DNA of 33,206 nucleotides from Paulinella micropora (Eukaryota > Cercozoa > Imbricatea > Euglyphida). Below are positions 31,341-33,206 of the stretch, one piece after another (the stretch's first letter is position 1; every line of letters starts with the position of its first letter). The stretch lies in NCBI GenBank assembly GCA_009731375.1, contig BJOX01000153.1, positions 297,544 to 330,749 on the forward strand, written 5' to 3'. Below the pieces are notes generated by a model. That model was not told where the DNA came from and did no database searches. It saw only the letters and a program-made list of their open reading frames with translations. The translations under genes and the position numbers were made by a program.

Positions 31341-32955
31341 CTAACAAGGGAGGGGCAGAAAGACGAGGGGAGAAAGGGGAGGGAGAAAGGCAAGGGAAAA
31401 AGGCAGGAGAGGGGAGAAAGGGAAGGGATAGAAAGACGAGGGGAAAGGCAGGCGAGGGGAGAAAGGGAAGGAAAGGCAAGGAAAAAGGCAGGAGAGATAG
31501 AAAGACGAGGGAAAAAGGCAGGAGAGGGGAGAAAGGGAAGGGATAGAAAGGCGAGGGGAAAAGGCAGGAGAGGGGAGAAAGGGAAGGAAAGACAAGGAAA
31601 AAAGGCAGGCGAGGGGAGAAAGGGAAGGGATAGAAAGACGAGGGGAAAAGGCAGGAGAGGGGAGAAAGGGAAGTGATAGAAAGACGAGGGAAAAAGGCAA
31701 GAAAGGGGAGAAAGGGAAGGGATAGAAAGACGAGGGGAAAAGGCAAGAAAGGGGAGAAAGGGAAGGGATAGAAAGGCAAGTGGAAAAGGCAGGAGAGGGG
31801 AGAGAGGAAAGGGACAGAAAGACGAGGGGAAAAGGCATAAGAGGGGAGAAAGGAAGGGATAGAAAGACGAGCGAAAAAGGCAGGAAAGGGGAGAAAGGGA
31901 AGGAATAGAAAGACAAGGGAAAAAGGCAAGAAAGGGGAGAAAGGGAAGGGATAGAAAGACGAGGGAAAAGGCAGGAGAGGGGAGAAAGGGAAGGGATAGA
32001 AAGACGAGGGAAAAGGCAGGAGAGGGGAGAAAGGGAAGGGATAGAAAGGCAAGGAAAAAGGCAGGCGAGGGGAGAAAGGGAAGGGATAGAAAGGCAAGGG
32101 GAAAAGGCAGGAGAGGGCAGAAAGGGAAGGGATAGAAAGACGAGGGGAAAAGGCAAGAAAGGGGAGAAAGGGAAGGGATAGAAAGACGAGGGAAAAAGGC
32201 AGGAGAGGGGAGAAAGGGAAGGGATAGAAAGGCAAGGGGAAAAGGCAGGAGAGGGGAGAAAGGGAGGGGATAGAAAGACGAGGGAAAAGCAGGCGAGGGG
32301 AGAAAGGGAAGGGATAGAAAGGCAAGGAAAAAGGCAGGAGAGGGGAGAAAGGGAGGGGATAGAAAGGCAAGGAAAAGGCAGGAGAAGGGAGAAAGGGAAG
32401 GGATAGAAAGGCGAGGAAAAGACAGAAGAGGGGAGAAAGGGAAGGGAAAGATAAGGGAAGGAAAAAGGCAGGAGAGGGGAGAAAGGGAAGGGATAGAAAA
32501 GCGAGGAAAAAGGCAGGAGAGGGGAGAAAGGGAAGGGATAGAAAGGCAAGGAAAAAGGCAGGAGAGGGGAGAAAGGGAAGGGAAAGATAAGGGAAGGAAA
32601 AAGGCAGGAGAGGGGAGAAAGGGAAGGGATAGAAAGGCAAGGAAAAAGGCAGGAGAGGGGAGAAAGGGAAGGGGAAGAAAGGCAAGGAAAAAGGCAGGAG
32701 ATGGGAGAAAGGGAAGGGATAGAAAGGCAAGGAAAAAGGCAGGAGAGGGGTAGAAAGGCAAGGGAAAAAGGCAGGAGAGGGCAGAAAGGGAAGGGATGGA
32801 AAGGCAAGGAAAAAGGCAGGAGAGGGCAGAAAGGGAAGGGATAGAAAGGCGAGGGGAAAAGGCAGGCGAGGGGAGAAAGGGAAGGGATAGAAAGGCAAGG
32901 AAAAAGGCAGGAGAGGGGAGAAAGGGAAGGGAAAGAAAGGCGAGGGAAAAGGCAG
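31341..32955. repeat. Purine-rich minisatellite, about 46-bp unit
   Basis: About 35 imperfect units of the type GAAAAAGGCAGGAGAGGGG, AGAAAGGGAAGGGATAGAAA, GGCAAG or GACGAG. Variants (AAAGGCAAG, AAAGACGAG, AAGATAAGGG) recur in runs, so the array grew by block duplication. On the coding strand it is a pyrimidine-rich tract of about 1.6 kb that runs up to the E1 acceptor, whose own tract (CTTTCTGCCCCTCCC) looks like a partial unit. Pro/Leu/Ser/Phe-rich minus frames are artefacts. Confidence 0.95.
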
Positions 32956-32980
32956 GAAGACCAAGACAGGGAGGTTATCC

Positions 32981-32982
<2 letters not shown>
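32956..32982 (-). pseudogene. Fragment of the preceding helicase exon (E0), DNLPVLVF
   Basis: Minus strand GATAACCTCCCTGTCTTGGT then CTTC, reading [11 protein letters not shown]52 has NPPVLVFVQ immediately before the segment encoded by E1. The Val-Gln and a donor are missing here and the sequence breaks into the pyrimidine minisatellite. I take it as a truncated copy, with the intact exon outside the window to the right. Confidence 0.6.
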
Positions 32983-33065
<83 letters not shown>

Positions 33066-33066
33066 C

Positions 33067-33153
<87 letters not shown>

Positions 33154-33162
33154 CCTGTCTAC

Positions 33163-33206
<44 letters not shown>
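32983..33206. repeat. (CTAT)n microsatellite at window end
   Basis: CTAT units with a few CTAC and CTGT units, continuing past the window edge. Confidence 0.97.

Overview
This is an intron-rich nuclear eukaryotic sequence made mostly of simple repeats. Canonical GT-AG introns, a degraded non-LTR retrotransposon end and (CTAT), (CATA), (CAA), (AG) and (TA) microsatellites support this. I cannot name the taxon. The one gene has many very small exons, and its C-terminal region carries a Trp (VPAWML) where I recall vertebrate orthologues having Tyr, so a non-vertebrate or protist/algal source is possible but unproven. Several N runs (681-690, 863-872, 1339-1664, 3095-3104, 18596-18605, 20840-21115, 23764-23773) are assembly gaps inside or beside repeats.

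One protein-coding gene can be recovered. It lies on the minus strand and its 3' part spans almost the whole window (about 32980 down to 1690). It is a DEAD-box RNA helicase of the DDX52/Rok1 family, a ribosome-biogenesis factor. Ten exons of 33 to 222 nt join in one unbroken frame of 768 nt (255 codons plus stop), all with GT-AG borders and matching phases: 31220-31340, 27572-27614, 25211-25287, 22893-22954, 21267-21306, 18652-18722, 8134-8166, 4823-4878, 3442-3484 and 1901-2122. They cover the second RecA domain (motifs V and VI intact) and a basic C-terminal tail. The Walker A and DEAD exons must lie to the right, beyond position 33206. Exons are numbered E1 to E10 from the first complete one seen here. 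None of the long ORFs in this window is this gene; they are stop-free simple repeats.

The unusual feature is how the introns are built. Seven of the ten exons have been copied into the neighbouring microsatellites, giving about 40 partial or complete copies. The truncated copies follow one rule: copies upstream of the intact exon keep its 5' half and usually the 3' splice site, and copies downstream keep its 3' half and usually the 5' splice site. The complete exon sits at the junction. The microsatellite flanking each exon often runs straight into its splice signal, for example (CTTA)n into CTTAG, (CT)n before a CAG acceptor, and GTATGT into (GTAT)n.

The largest intron (8167-18651) holds a CG-rich 24-bp satellite of 407 visually identical units, with a left edge that grades 14-14-14-18-20-24 bp. 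Other content includes: a 5'-truncated non-LTR retrotransposon end (24010-24631) and a short copy of the same end (6741-6806), both embedded in (ATCT)n; a second dispersed family (22041-22490 and 28522-28836), also embedded in GATA repeats; a third dispersed repeat (2295-2410 and 18966-19090); a 259-bp palindromic element (19164-19422); a CpG-decaying pentanucleotide array (5784-6575); and a purine-rich minisatellite (31341-32955).
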